Shown: one piece after another, positions 11,878 through 22,353 of the stretch
Layout of the letters: each line of letters starts with the position of its first letter
Numbering within the stretch: the first letter of the stretch is position 1
NCBI GenBank assembly: GCA_030180135.1
Contig: CM058231.1
Coordinates: 21,207,034-21,271,033 of the forward strand
Direction of reading: 5' to 3'
Origin: Orychophragmus violaceus
Taxonomy: Eukaryota > Streptophyta > Magnoliopsida > Brassicales > Brassicaceae
Length of the DNA stretch: 64,000 bases
Position numbers and translations under genes: made by a program
Notes under the pieces: model-generated
The model's database searches: none
Told to the model about the DNA's origin: nothing
What the model saw: the letters and a program-made list of their open reading frames with translations, nothing else

Positions 11878-11975
11878 GCGTCGATCGTTGCACTTGTGTG
11901 TCGATCGTCACTAGGCGATTCTGAGATTGAATCGATCGTTGCACTGATAGCATCGATAGTTGCTTGACGATTACA
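11878..11975 (+). repeat. CGATCG palindrome cassettes in the A1 leader
   Basis: Two cassettes just upstream of gag. Each contains paired CGATCG words with TTGCA or TCAC arms and a terminal GCGATT or ACGATT word. Confidence 0.75.
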
Positions 11976-11983
11976 GACAGTTT

Positions 11984-13648
11984 ATGCAGACGCGTGAAAC
12001 TGGAAGTAATCAGAACCTGAACCTCGTTAATCTCGGACTTGAAGAACTTGGACGTCTAGAGAGGACTAACAGAAGAGAAAGAAGAGAAAGGATGGTGGTA
12101 CAGAAGTTAATCATTATGCCTGATGCTCAAGGTACCCTGAGGGACCAAGATAACAATCCGTACAATGCTGCTGGGCAACGGATTGACGCTGAAGGGAATG
12201 TAATCCATGATCCTCCTGAGCAACCGCAACAGGAGCAGAACCAAGGTCAAAGACCGACCCAAAACAGACAGATGGTTGTCCATGAGAGGACTTTAGCTGA
12301 CTACAACAGACCGGATGAGTTTCATGCAAACCGGTCAGCTCTTGTGATGCCTGGTTTTGAGAGAAATGATTTTGAGATTAAAACCATCTACTACTCGCTG
12401 ATGAGACAGAATGCCTTCCATGGTCATCCCACGGAGCAGCCTATGGATCACATTGATCAGTTTGAGGACCTAATCAATGTCATGAAGTATGATGGAGTCT
12501 GCCAGGATTATCTGTTCCTTAAGCTCTTTCCATTCAGTCTCGCTGGAGACGCTGCTGCATGGCTGAAGCAACTGCCACCTGGGCAGTTTGTTACTTGGGC
12601 AGCCCTGAAGAGTGAGTTTATGCGTCACTTCTACGATGATGCATGCTCTGATCAGTCCAGACAGGACATACTCACATTTACCCAAGGTCCTACTGAGCCT
12701 CTTAAGACTGCTTGGATGAGATTCAGGAAGTACCAGCGTGACTGCCCACACCATGGATTCACTGAGGTCACATTGCTAGGTATCTTCTTCAGAGGCATAG
12801 ATCTGCCATATCAGTATGCGCTGGATAACTCCAGTAATGCAAACTTCAACACCAGGACTCCTGCACAAGCTAAGCAGTTGATTGAGAACTTAGTAAGCAG
12901 CAACAGTTGCAAGACTATGGATGAGAGGAGGAAGAAATCTGGTGGAAGTGTAGAAAATTCAGAGATGGCTGAATTTAGATCTAAGCTGGACACAATTTGC
13001 AATCTCCTGGCTGGTAAGAAGGCTGTCCACTTTGCCCAAGATGTAGAGGCAATTCAGAATGAGGAAGACACTCAGGAAGGAGATGTGAATTACTTTGGAG
13101 GATCTGGTTTCCAAGGTAACAGATTTGGTAATCAGTAGGGAAACAGATTCTTCAATGGAGGATAGAAGAGTGCCTTCACAGGCAATCAGAACTCAGCTGG
13201 TTTTGGACAGACTAGTGGTTTTCAGAAGCCTTTTGGACAAGGTACTCAGAGAACCTATGGATCTTCGTCTTACCAAACTCCTCCTGCAGCCACTGCTCAT
13301 GAGAGTAAGATGGAGACAATGATGGAACAGCTGTTGGAGAGTCAGACCAAGATTTCTGTGGACTGCAATAAGAAGTTGGATGCTGTCTATGAGGATCTCA
13401 ATGGAAAGTTTGAGTCTCTGAACACTCATATGAAGCAGTTGGATACTCGGGTGAATCAGATTTTCAGTTCTATGAAAGGAAAAGGAGTAGCAGACACCCA
13501 TATTAAGGCCTGGTCTGTGTACATTGATGATGGATCTCACCTAGGTGAAGGATTTAAGCTAAGCACGGCTGAGTTGGTAGAAGAGGTTGAATTTTCGGAT
13601 TTTGGAGAAAATCTCTCGGGTGAAAACTGTGAAAACAGTGTTGCATCG
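11984..13648 (+). pseudogene. A1 Gag (gag part of gag-pro), two stops, cut by A2
   Basis: The first ATG in frame is at 11984. A recognisable plant gypsy Gag core lies in the first half: a conserved EQPMDHIDQFEDL stretch, a GDAAAWLKQLP segment, then MRHFYDD and the RDCPHHGF motif. Two in-frame TAG codons near 13136 and 13169 replace Gln codons of the related C copy in a Gly/Asn/Gln-rich stretch. The frame then continues to the A2 insertion at 13648. It resumes in the same frame at 18445, so gag and pro were one ORF. Gag packages element RNA. No zinc knuckle was seen. Confidence 0.82.
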
Positions 13649-14868
13649 TGATATATCATGGTTTTTACCCATTTTAGACCATGATATAGATGTGTTTTAG
13701 TGTCTTTTGTCTTTGTTTAGAGTCTTTTACAGGTTAAATCAGGATTGGAGCTAATTGGAGATATTTGGAGCATTTTGAGACTTTTGGGACGTTTTGGCCG
13801 AGAGCTTAACTCACTGTTCGTATAATTGATCATGCGTCGATCGTTGCACTCAATGCATCGATCGATGCAGTCGCGAGATGGGCCGTACACGTCGGTTTGA
13901 CAAGTATTGAAGATTTACAAAGAAGCCCAAGATAGTTCCAGTATTTACACAGAAGCCCCATCCGAGATTATGCCTATATAATAGAGTTTTTAGAGTTTTT
14001 ATTATAAGTTTTGACATACGCTTTATAGTTGGCTTTCATAATTAAGAGCAGAGGATTTTTAGAGCTTTTGGGGCTGATCTGAACCTGATTCATCATCTGT
14101 ATTTGGAGAAGATTTCGAACCCCTTTTACTCTTATTCTTTTATGCAATTTACTTATCATATGATCATGTTTTCATTATCTATGTCTGAGTAGATTCCTAG
14201 TTAGGCTTAGGGTTTCTCACATAGGATTTCATGACTTGCTAGACTTGTTCAATTTCAGTTAAGGATTCAAACTATATATGTTCTTCAATTTAATTGTGCT
14301 TAAAGCTAGTTCTAACCTGATCAATTAGAATCTAGATCTTAGGTTGCTAAATACGTCACGGAAGTGGGGTTTAGGAACCAGAACTAATTAAATTGGGCAA
14401 TTAAACTTTGCGCAAACGGAAGTTTGGTTTAGGATAATTGTGAACATATCAAACTTGGACTTATTGCTAGTTTAATCTGTTAGTTCTCGCAAACGGAAGT
14501 TTGGTTTGCTGCACTTAGACTTAGAGAATTATCGCAAAGGAATTTGGTTAATTCTATATCTGTGTTTTGAGTTCTAGAACTGTGCTTAATTAGATCCTTG
14601 CTGAATGAACTGTCTGCTAGTCTGATTTCCTGAGAATACCCTAGGTTTGACGCTTTTAATTACTTGCTTTCACAACCAATAATCTCTGCTACTGATTTAC
14701 TTTCTCGCACTACTTTCAATACAATCACATTGCTTATTTCTAGTATTCATTCCCTACAGTTTGATTCTCTTGAGACCAAGTGTCCCTGTGGATTCGATAA
14801 CCCTATATACTACTTTGACATTGCTGTTCACTTGCAGTTTAGTATAGGGATTAATTCTTGACCTATCA
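13649..14868 (+). repeat. A2 5' LTR (1220 bp)
   Basis: It runs TGATATATCATGG to ACCTATCA, with the terminal hairpin, a CGATCG pair at about 13830-13874 that includes the perfect palindrome TGCATCGATCGATGCA, and a TATA-like sequence at 13975. Confidence 0.93.
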
Positions 14869-14874
14869 AGTTTT

Positions 14875-14892
14875 TGGCGCCGTTGCCGGGGA
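14875..14892 (+). other. A2 primer-binding site (tRNA-Asp type)
   Basis: The same 18 bases as the A1 primer site, six bases after the LTR end. Confidence 0.88.
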
Positions 14893-15002
14893 CTCTTAGA
14901 GTCTTCGATAGCTTCGAACTTAGGGTTTTTACTAGGATTTTTATTTTTGGTTTAGTTTACTACTTTTTCTTTTTCTTGCGTTTCAGGTACGCCTGATCGC
15001 CC

Positions 15003-15095
15003 TGCATCGATCGACACAGTCCTGAGTGTCGATCGTCACATCTTCGAGCCTGCATCGATCGACGCTTCTCTTGCATCGATCGACACAAAGCGAAA
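15003..15095 (+). repeat. CGATCG palindrome cassettes in the A2 leader
   Basis: Four CATCGATCG- or GTCGATCG-type words within about 90 bp directly upstream of the gag start codon, with ACACA, TCACA and ACGC arms. Confidence 0.75.
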
Positions 15096-15138
15096 ACAGT
15101 GATACCGAGAGCTCGAGCATTTAGCAAGGTTTTTCTCT

Positions 15139-16473
15139 ATGGAGCCTGTGATTCTGATTCGCGACGAGAACGGCATTCTACGAGACCAGGATGGTCAAAT
15201 ATGTAACGCGAAGGGTCAGAAACTGGATGGGGAAGGAAACCTCATCACACCAGATGTTGCCGTGGGCGCGGAACATCGACGAGAGGATGGTCACGAGAAG
15301 ACACTTGCTGATTATAACAGACCAGATATATTCTATGCTAATCGGTCTGCGATTCGACCACCTCCGTTCACCAGAGCTGAGTTTAAGCTGAAACCTGAGT
15401 ACTACGCATTGATTGGACAGTATCAGTTCCATGGTCTTTCAAGCGAGCATCCTATGGATCACATAGACACATTTGAGGAGTTGGCTAGCAGTATCACGGC
15501 TGAAGGAGTTTCTTCTGATTATATTTTCTGTAAGCTTTTCCCATTCTCTCTTAAAGGAGATGCAGCTTACTGGCTGAGACAGCTAGAACCAGGATCTTTG
15601 ACCACTTGGGAAGCAGTCAAGAAGGAGTTCCTTAGACATTTTTATGACGATGAGTTATCTGAGCAGCTTAGACATGATATCCTGACATTCAAACAGCAAC
15701 CTACAGAGCCTTTTAAAGCAGCTTGGATGAGGTTCAAGATGTACCAGAGAGATTGTCCACACCATGGATTCTCTGAGGTACAGCTTCTGAGTGCCTTTTT
15801 CAGGGGTTTGGATTTTTGGTATCAGAGAGCTATGGACACAGGAAGTGATGGAAACTTCTATACCAAGACCCCAGAAGAAGCTAAAGAGCTTATTAAGAAT
15901 TTGATGACTAGCAGTAGTGTCAAGAATGCTGACAAGGAAAGGCAGAGATCTAGTTGCGGAGATGATAGCTTGCAGATAGCTGATTTGAGGGACAAGGTGG
16001 ATTATATCCACAACATGGTAGTAGCTGGAGAATTTGTAGAGGTGAATTATGTTAATGAAGCTGATTTTCATGAACACACATCTAGAAGTCAACAGAGACA
16101 AGCTCCGAGATCGAATGGATATGGCTATTCACCTCACCAAGCTCCTCCACCTACAGAGAAGACAAAGATTGAGTCTATGCTTGAGCAGCTACTTCTTGGA
16201 CAGAATAAGATGACGCAGGATCTGGATGGAAAGATGGACTTCATGTATCGGGATCTAAGTGGAAAAATAGAATCTTTGACAAGCAGAGTTGACAATCTGG
16301 ATGCTAAGATAACGCAAGTGGAAACCAGTATACAGACAGAGCATGTTAAGGCAGCTTCAGCAGAAGAAGAAGTTGAGCAGAATCGAAAAACTGAAGTTCT
16401 GGAACTGGAAAATCCGAGAGAAATTCAGAATGTTCGCCTTGCATCGATCGACACATCCTGCGACTGTCATTAA
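15139..16473 (+). CDS. A2 Gag protein
   Basis: 444 residues from the ATG at 15139. An N-terminal region has DENGILRDQDGQ and KTLADYNRPD, shared in form with A1 and C. The Gag core lies at about residues 85-235, with HPMDHIDTFEEL, KGDAAYWLRQLEPG, EFLRHFYDDE and MYQRDCPHHGF. A Gln-rich coiled-coil-prone tail follows (residues 330-430). The ORF ends inside CGATCG words, with stop TAA at 16471-16473. Gag forms the particle that packages element RNA. No zinc knuckle was seen. The protease lies in a different frame, unlike in A1 and C. Confidence 0.85.
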   Translation: MEPVILIRDENGILRDQDGQICNAKGQKLDGEGNLITPDVAVGAEHRREDGHEKTLADYNRPDIFYANRSAIRPPPFTRAEFKLKPEYYALIGQYQFHGLSSEHPMDHIDTFEELASSITAEGVSSDYIFCKLFPFSLKGDAAYWLRQLEPGSLTTWEAVKKEFLRHFYDDELSEQLRHDILTFKQQPTEPFKAAWMRFKMYQRDCPHHGFSEVQLLSAFFRGLDFWYQRAMDTGSDGNFYTKTPEEAKELIKNLMTSSSVKNADKERQRSSCGDDSLQIADLRDKVDYIHNMVVAGEFVEVNYVNEADFHEHTSRSQQRQAPRSNGYGYSPHQAPPPTEKTKIESMLEQLLLGQNKMTQDLDGKMDFMYRDLSGKIESLTSRVDNLDAKITQVETSIQTEHVKAASAEEEVEQNRKTEVLELENPREIQNVRLASIDTSCDCH

Positions 16474-17248
16474 CGATCGTCACCATTTTAGCAACGATCG
16501 ACACCACGGGCGTGAGCAGCCAAATTTCCCAGAGAAACCGAAAGCTGACACAGAAAGAGCCTACAAACCGAAGATTCCTTTCCCTAAGAAGTCCAAGCAA
16601 GAGATTAAGTTGGAAAAATGCATGGAGATAATGAGAGAAAAGCTAACTGACACTCCATTGATTGATGCCACTAAGACCAATCCCATGATGAAGGCATGTG
16701 TTAATGGCATCCTTTCTAGCAACATGACTGAAGAAGAAGGATGCTTGATGATCTCAGAAGTATGTGATGCTGTTGTTAATGGTAGGGTTCCTGAGAAGCT
16801 AAAGGATCCAGGAGGTTTTATGATAGACTGCTCTATCTATAGAGACAGATTTCAGAGGGCATTATGTGATCTCGGCTCAAGTATAAATCTCATGCCGTAC
16901 TCTGTGGCTGTGAGATTGGGACTACTGAACTTCCAGCCTACTAGGATCTCTTTAGTCCTAGCTGATCGATCAAGAAGACATCCAGAAGGAATTCTTGAGA
17001 ACATCCCTCTTAGAGTTGGGAATTACTTTATTCCAACGGACTTTATGGTACTGAAGTATGAGATTGAGCCTGATGATCCTCTACTGCTTGGTAGATCCTT
17101 TTTAGCCACTGCTGGAGCTGTGATTGATGTACGCCATGGATTGATTGATATCCACCTGGGAGATGAGCCTTTGCAGTTTAAGATGGATAAATTGAAGAGA
17201 CCCACCATTGTGGGGGAGTTGATATATCATGGTTTTTACCCATTTTAG
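16343..17248 (+). CDS. A2 retropepsin-like aspartic protease
   Basis: A 301-residue frame overlapping the end of gag and running a few codons into the 3' LTR. Residue 176 is the catalytic-type Asp in CDLGSSINLMPYS, the DLG form typical of Athila-group proteases. Downstream are VLADRSRRHPEG, GNYFIPTDFMVLKY, LLGRSFLATAGAVIDV and HLGDEPLQF. The sequence stops at the polypurine tract where other elements would carry reverse transcriptase. Expression would need a frameshift from gag or internal initiation. The ATG at 16343 may not be a real start, and residues 1-55 may be out-of-frame gag. Confidence 0.7.
   Translation: MLRQLQQKKKLSRIEKLKFWNWKIREKFRMFALHRSTHPATVINDRHHFSNDRHHGREQPNFPEKPKADTERAYKPKIPFPKKSKQEIKLEKCMEIMREKLTDTPLIDATKTNPMMKACVNGILSSNMTEEEGCLMISEVCDAVVNGRVPEKLKDPGGFMIDCSIYRDRFQRALCDLGSSINLMPYSVAVRLGLLNFQPTRISLVLADRSRRHPEGILENIPLRVGNYFIPTDFMVLKYEIEPDDPLLLGRSFLATAGAVIDVRHGLIDIHLGDEPLQFKMDKLKRPTIVGELIYHGFYPF
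17207..17219 (+). other. A2 polypurine tract
   Basis: ATTGTGGGGGAGT directly before the 3' LTR, like the A1 tract at 22354-22367. It lies inside the protease reading frame. Confidence 0.8.
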
Positions 17249-18439
17249 ACCATGATATAGATGTGTTTTAGTGTCTTTTGTCTTTGTTTAGAGTCTTTTA
17301 CAGGTTAAATCAGGATTGGAGCTAATTGGAGATATTTGGAGCATTTTGAGACTTTTGGGACGTTTTGGCCGAGAGCTTAACTCACTGTTCGTATAATTGA
17401 TCATGCGTCGATCGTTGCACTCAATGCATCGATCGATGCAGTCGCGAGATGGGCCGTACACGTCGGTTTGACAAGTATTGAAGATTTACAAAGAAGCCCA
17501 AGATAGTTCCAGTATTTACACAGAAGCCCCATCCGAGATTATGCCTATATAATAGAGTTTTTAGAGTTTTTATTATAAGTTTTGACATACGCTTTATAGT
17601 TGGCTTTCATAATTAAGAGCAGAGGATTTTTAGAGCTTTTGGGGCTGATCTGAACCTGATTCATCATCTGTATTTGGAGAAGATTTCGAACCCCTTTTAC
17701 TCTTATTCTTTTATGCAATTTACTTATCATATGATCATGTTTTCATTATCTATGTCTGAGTAGATTCCTAGTTAGGCTTAGGGTTTCTCACATAGGATTT
17801 CATGACTTGCTAGACTTGTTCAATTTCAGTTAAGGATTCAAACTATATATGTTCTTCAATTTAATTGTGCTTAAAGCTAGTTCTAACCTGATCAATTAGA
17901 ATCTAGATCTTAGGTTGCTAAATACGTCACGGAAGTGGGGTTTAGGAACCAGAACTAATTAAATTGGGCAATTAAACTTTGCGCAAACGGAAGTTTGGTT
18001 TAGGATAATTGTGAACATATCAAACTTGGACTTATTGCTAGTTTAATCTGTTAGTTCTCGCAAACGGAAGTTTGGTTTGCTGCACTTAGACTTAGAGAAT
18101 TATCGCAAAGGAATTTGGTTAATTCTATATCTGTGTTTTGAGTTCTAGAACTGTGCTTAATTAGATCCTTGCTGAATGAACTGTCTGCTAGTCTGATTTC
18201 CTGAGAATACCCTAGGTTTGACGCTTTTAATTACTTGCTTTCACAACCAATAATCTCTGCTACTGATTTACTTTCTCGCACTACTTTCAATACAATCACA
18301 TTGCTTATTTCTAGTATTCATTCCCTACAGTTTGATTCTCTTGAGACCAAGTGTCCCTGTGGATTCGATAACCCTATATACTACTTTGACATTGCTGTTC
18401 ACTTGCAGTTTAGTATAGGGATTAATTCTTGACCTATCA
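17220..18439 (+). repeat. A2 3' LTR (1220 bp)
   Basis: Same length as the 5' LTR, with no difference noticed on reading the two. Confidence 0.93.
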
Positions 18440-18444
18440 CATCG

Positions 18445-19428
18445 ATCGACACACACCCAGTGTCGGTCGATGCAGGTCGTGAACAGACAGACTCGCCGGA
18501 TGTTGATAGCATTAACGCAGATTTGGAGCTTGATCGCTTGTTCCCTGGAGTTTCAGAGATTACTCAACAGGAGATTTATGCACAATTCACTAGACTATAC
18601 CCCTCAGTATCTGAAGTGATTAAGCAGGAGATTGAAGAGCTTAAGAAGCTAGAGGAGATTGGTGAAGAGTTGGAAGAAATTCCATCATCTGATGATCCAC
18701 CTTATCACCCATGTGTGCAGAGGTATTTGAACAAGATGTTGCCTTTGGATGAAGAGCTGAAATATTGGGTGATTATAGTCCCTCAACAGATAAGTGATGT
18801 GTTGTTAACCAAGGTTCCCAAGAAGTTGCCTGATCCTGGGATTTTTGTGCTAAGTTGTTCTATCTTCGAGGACAGTTTTAGGCGCTCTCTTTGTGATTTG
18901 GGAGCTGCTGGAAGTCTCATGCCATATTCTGTGGCAGAGAAGCTGGGTATGCTGGATTTTTCTCCTACTAGGACCTCTCCTGTCCTAGCTGATCAGTCTA
19001 TACGAGTTCTGGAAGGACTCCTTGAGGACATCCCGGTGAGAGTTGGAAACTATTTAGTTCCAACGGACTTCCTAGTGCTGAAGTATGACAGTGATCCTGA
19101 TGATGCGTTGATACTTGGGAGACCATTCTTGGCTATAGCGGGAGCAGTGATAGATGTCAGACACAGTCTGATAGACCTCCACCTGGGAGATGAGCCGCTG
19201 CATTTTGAGATGGACAAGCTGCGCAAGCCACTGATAGATGGGCAGACCTTCACCATTATGGATGGAGATGATGAGCAGTCAAGTCACACTACGGTTTTGG
19301 ATCCTGGAGAGCAGTTTACTCCTTCTTTTCTTGGACAGGATCATTCTGGTACAGCTTATTCTCCACCATGGATGAGGAGGCTTGCACAGAGGCAATCAAA
19401 GTCTCTGTCAGGATCTCCAGCAAACTGA
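18445..19428 (+). pseudogene. A1 protease part of gag-pro (separated from gag by A2)
   Basis: It is open from the A2 junction to TGA at 19426-19428 and in frame with gag at 13648. The first codons lie inside a CGATCG cassette. Then come a Glu-rich linker, the HPCVQRYLNKMLPLDEELK stretch, and the retropepsin core with CDLGAAGSLMPYS, VLADQSIRVLEG, VPTDFLVLKY, LILGRPFLAIAGAVIDV and HLGDEPLHF. A Ser/Thr-rich tail follows. The domain itself has no lesion, but it is cut off from its start codon by the 4.8-kb insertion. Confidence 0.8.
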
Positions 19429-19594
19429 TCTTGTTCGTCCGGTCAAGCTAATGACCTTAAACAAGCGCTGAGTGGGAGGCAACCCACTGTTAGGTTTAGT
19501 TGTTTTTCTTTCTTATTTTTGGTGTTTTTCTTAGGATTTCACGTTTTTGTTTGTTTTTGATAAAGTCTCAGATACAGAACTCGAGTCTGGAGAT

Positions 19595-19805
19595 GTGTGA
19601 CGATCGATGCACTTGTGCACCGGTCGTTGCAAGGAGATTACGACGAGGAGATAGATCGCATTGTGACGATCGTTGCGGTCCTGTGAAACGTTCGTTGCAA
19701 TTGGTTCAATTGCAAAATTAAGGTACGCGCGCTAAACCGGAATCGATTTGGTTCAACTAGCATCGATCGTTGCTCTCTAGCAACGGTCGTTGCACTCACG
19801 ACCGA
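19595..19805 (+). repeat. CGATCG palindrome cassettes in the A1 pro-ORF spacer (first group)
   Basis: Paired words near 19602-19640, 19672-19705 and 19762-19800, with TTGCA, ATGCA and TTGCG arms. The rest of the spacer (19429-20348, about 900 bases) holds no gene. Confidence 0.7.
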
Positions 19806-20168
19806 GGTAAGTTGCCTTAAACCCTTCTCCTCTCTTTTCTTCTCCATTCCACCGACCGTACAACCGAGATTCTCCACTCCTAAATCTCTCAATTTTTCAT
19901 CATTTCTTGTGTTTCAAAGCGCAATTCTACTTGTTTTAACATCATCTAGCTATTTCTATAACCCATTTACAAAGATTCCAAGGTATGAGCTCTCATTTTC
20001 GTCATTTTCGGAATTGATTTTAGGGTTTATGAAATTCGGATGTTTAGCCTGAAATTGATGATTTTGTGCCGATATGAACATGATTTAGTTTGTTTAGTGA
20101 TGGGTTATTGTTGATTTTGTGGTTGTTTGAACGAATTTAGAACGATTTATGGATTTTGATTGCGGCTG

Positions 20169-20299
20169 AAATCGCCTTGCAACGGTCGTTGCACTTGTGC
20201 AACGGTCGTTGCTTTGCGATTTTGGGGAAATGTTCGATAATGCGAAATCGCCTTGCAACGATCGATGCCTTAGGTGCAACGGTCGATGCTTCGCGATTT
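20169..20299 (+). repeat. Two complete double-palindrome cassettes (A1)
   Basis: Cassette 1 (20169-20222) has outer arm AAATCGC at 20169-20175, palindrome GCAACGGTCGTTGC at 20179-20192, the same palindrome at 20199-20212, and the complementary arm GCGATTT at 20216-20222. Cassette 2 (20245-20299) has the same outer arms with the inner words changed to GCAACGATCGATGC and GCAACGGTCGATGC. These are the clearest copies in the window. Confidence 0.85.
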
Positions 20300-20348
20300 C
20301 ACAGAGAGATTGCCGAGACTAATTGTTTTAATTTCTTGTTGAATAAAG

Positions 20349-20944
20349 ATGTCATCTCGCAGACAACCCCGCAAGCTCCGAGCAACAGCAGCACAGCCAC
20401 ACGACAGTACATTCCACCACCAGGGTGGTTTCATAGAGAGTCTCAGCCACCTGAGTCTTATGTTAGAGTTGGTCCAGCAGTAGCACTGCCTTGGCCCCGA
20501 GCAGACACGACAGATATCCCGACAGCCAGACAGTGGCCACAAAACATTTCTGAGTTCCTTAAGACCGCTGATTTTACAGAGAGGCCACTGCTTAACCAGT
20601 GGGATGAATTTGACTCGCTGCTATACAACGGTTGGTGTGTGATGATTATCAAACCAACCAAGTTTGCAGACTACTCTACCTGTAAGAGTCTGGGGATAGA
20701 TGAGCAGGTACTTACAGTGTGTAAGGGCATTGGTCTAGGGACAATGCCTATGCGTCCCTATGATTTATATCCAGAGCTGGTCAGACAGTTGCTAGCCACT
20801 TGCAGAGTGGTTTACCCGGATCCAGACAGCAGGAGACAGCCACAGATTCATCAGCACGTCCCTGACATACGTCGTAGACAGCGTTCTTCTGAGGACTCCG
20901 GTGGTACTGATCCATATGCTGGGATAGATGATGATAGCGAGTGA
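20349..20944 (+). pseudogene. Athila ORF of element A1 (internally deleted, frameshifted)
   Basis: The native start is probably the ATG at 20349 (MSSRRQPRKLRAT), matching MPPRRQPRKRRA in element C. A frameshift near 20400 moves into the frame that carries the family signature: GWFHRESQPPESY, an LPWPRADT segment, RPLLNQWDEFDSLLYNGW, GIGLGTMPMRPYDLYPELV and RQLLATCRVVYPDP. The ORF then jumps at about 20835 to the C-terminal motif RRQPQIH and a basic patch. It therefore lacks roughly 250-300 residues present in C. It matches the Athila ORF family of Arabidopsis as I remember it; the function is unknown. Confidence 0.72.
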
Positions 20945-22353
20945 GCGTAGCCTCCATCTCTAGACATTCGGTTTTGTATTCTGCTATCTTTTTCTTTTCT
21001 TTCGCACTTTTTCCTTTGATTTTTAGCATGCTACTATGTTTGGATGGTTGTGCTTGATTAGATACATTTGTTGCCTTGATTTTACTCTGTTTTTAGTGTT
21101 TTCAGCTTGCAGGAACGAAAATTTGGTTTTACCAACGGACTAACCTGCTAACTTGCTGACTGATCCGATATACGCAGTGCGTCGATCGACACACTATTGT
21201 GTCGATCGTCACAACACGATCGAAATCGCACTGCAGCGATCGTTGCAGTCCTGAGCAACGATCGATCATACACGAAAAATCGCCTAGCAACGGTCGATGC
21301 ACCTAGTGCAACGATCGATGCCTGAGCGACAGAGGTAAAACCCGACAGAACTTAACCATTCCTTAAACAAATTTTTCTTTTCTTTTTGCCAATCCTTCGC
21401 TTGACACTACTGGGGAGAGTGTGTCTTAAGTGTGGGGGAGGTTCTACTAACTTCTTTCTTTTGTTTTCTTAGAGTCAGTTAAATTTTTCAAAATTTGTTT
21501 TATCGAGTCAAAACTTTTTAAAGTAGGAAACAATGATTTTTTTAGAAGATTAGCAGCACTTGCAGGAACTTAAGTAACCATTGGGATGAAACTGCAGATT
21601 ATCTCTGACTATTAGAAAACCCAGACATGGATCAACCTACTGAGGACACCCACATCGCTTCAGGTATCAGAGGATCCTTTTACTGACTTCACCTTAATAC
21701 TGACTTAGATTTCTCACCTAAGGGCTTGGTATACTTTGTGTCGGATTCCCTTGTTAGTTCTGACACAGCCTGTAAACCTGTCCTATTTAGTTCCCTTCTC
21801 CCCTTCCATAAAAAAAAAAAATAATAATAATAATAAACTGAGGATGAGTTAGTAACTCCGAAGTGGTCATGGGAATGGTAGCTACAACTTTCATATCCTG
21901 TGCATCCATGGAATGTGTCCAAGGTACACCCCTTAACGGGAAGAGCACTGATAAAAAAAAAAATGATACCCAATGGGGAAAAATCAGAATGCTAAGGAAG
22001 GGAAAAGAGAAGAAAGGGACTAGAGAAAGATAGTATGGTGGTCTAGAGCTGATAAGGTAAGAGTCCATGTTCCTTTGATCGATACTCCTTAGGTGAGACC
22101 GCACTTAAATACTTGCAGAAGTCAGTAGGGAGAATTTGAATGCGTGAATGTGATTGTGGAGTTTACTTAGGACAGTTGCTAAGTGTGGGGGAAGTATATG
22201 TTGGTCTTGATGTCTGCAGGTTGATTCTTTCATGTGGTTTACTAAGGGGAATCTGAGTGTTGCTGCTTCTAAGATGAAAAGAGTTTCTGAAGAGTTTTCA
22301 AACCTCTTCACTACATTCTAGTTCTCTGTTTTGCTTGAGGGCAAGCAAAGGCT
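20945..22353 (+). other. A1 3' noncoding region
   Basis: No gene. It contains CGATCG cassettes at 21178-21335, an A-run and (ATA) repeat at 21810-21838, and two internal polypurine-like tracts (21428-21440, 22181-22194). Positions 21400-22020 match the reverse complement of 1-560 in element C. Confidence 0.75.
21178..21335 (+). repeat. CGATCG palindrome cassettes in the A1 3' region
   Basis: Three pairs: GTCGATCGACACA with GTCGATCGTCACA, GCAGCGATCGTTGCAG with GCAACGATCGATC, and GCAACGGTCGATGC with GCAACGATCGATGC. AAATCGC boundary words mark the second and third. Confidence 0.8.

Larger units (their letters stand above)
13649..18439 (+). mobile_element. Element A2: short gag-pro-only Athila-like retrotransposon
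   Basis: Two 1220-bp LTRs (13649-14868, 17220-18439) that look identical by eye, a tRNA-Asp primer site, a gag ORF, a retropepsin ORF and a polypurine tract. The TSD CATCG is at 13644-13648 and 18440-18444. It is only about 4.8 kb and lacks reverse transcriptase, integrase and the Athila ORF. Its LTR start, TATA context and primer site match A1, but its Gag is clearly divergent, so it is a related subfamily. It looks recently inserted. Confidence 0.92.

Noticed and set aside
20169..20299. Regularly repeated short palindromic units as a CRISPR-like array
   Set aside because: Units are irregularly spaced, variable in sequence, dispersed through retrotransposon regions of a plant genome, and have no cas genes nearby.
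20156..20348. Upstream extension of the A1 Athila ORF
   Set aside because: This part translates the palindrome cassettes. The start conserved with element C is the ATG at 20349.
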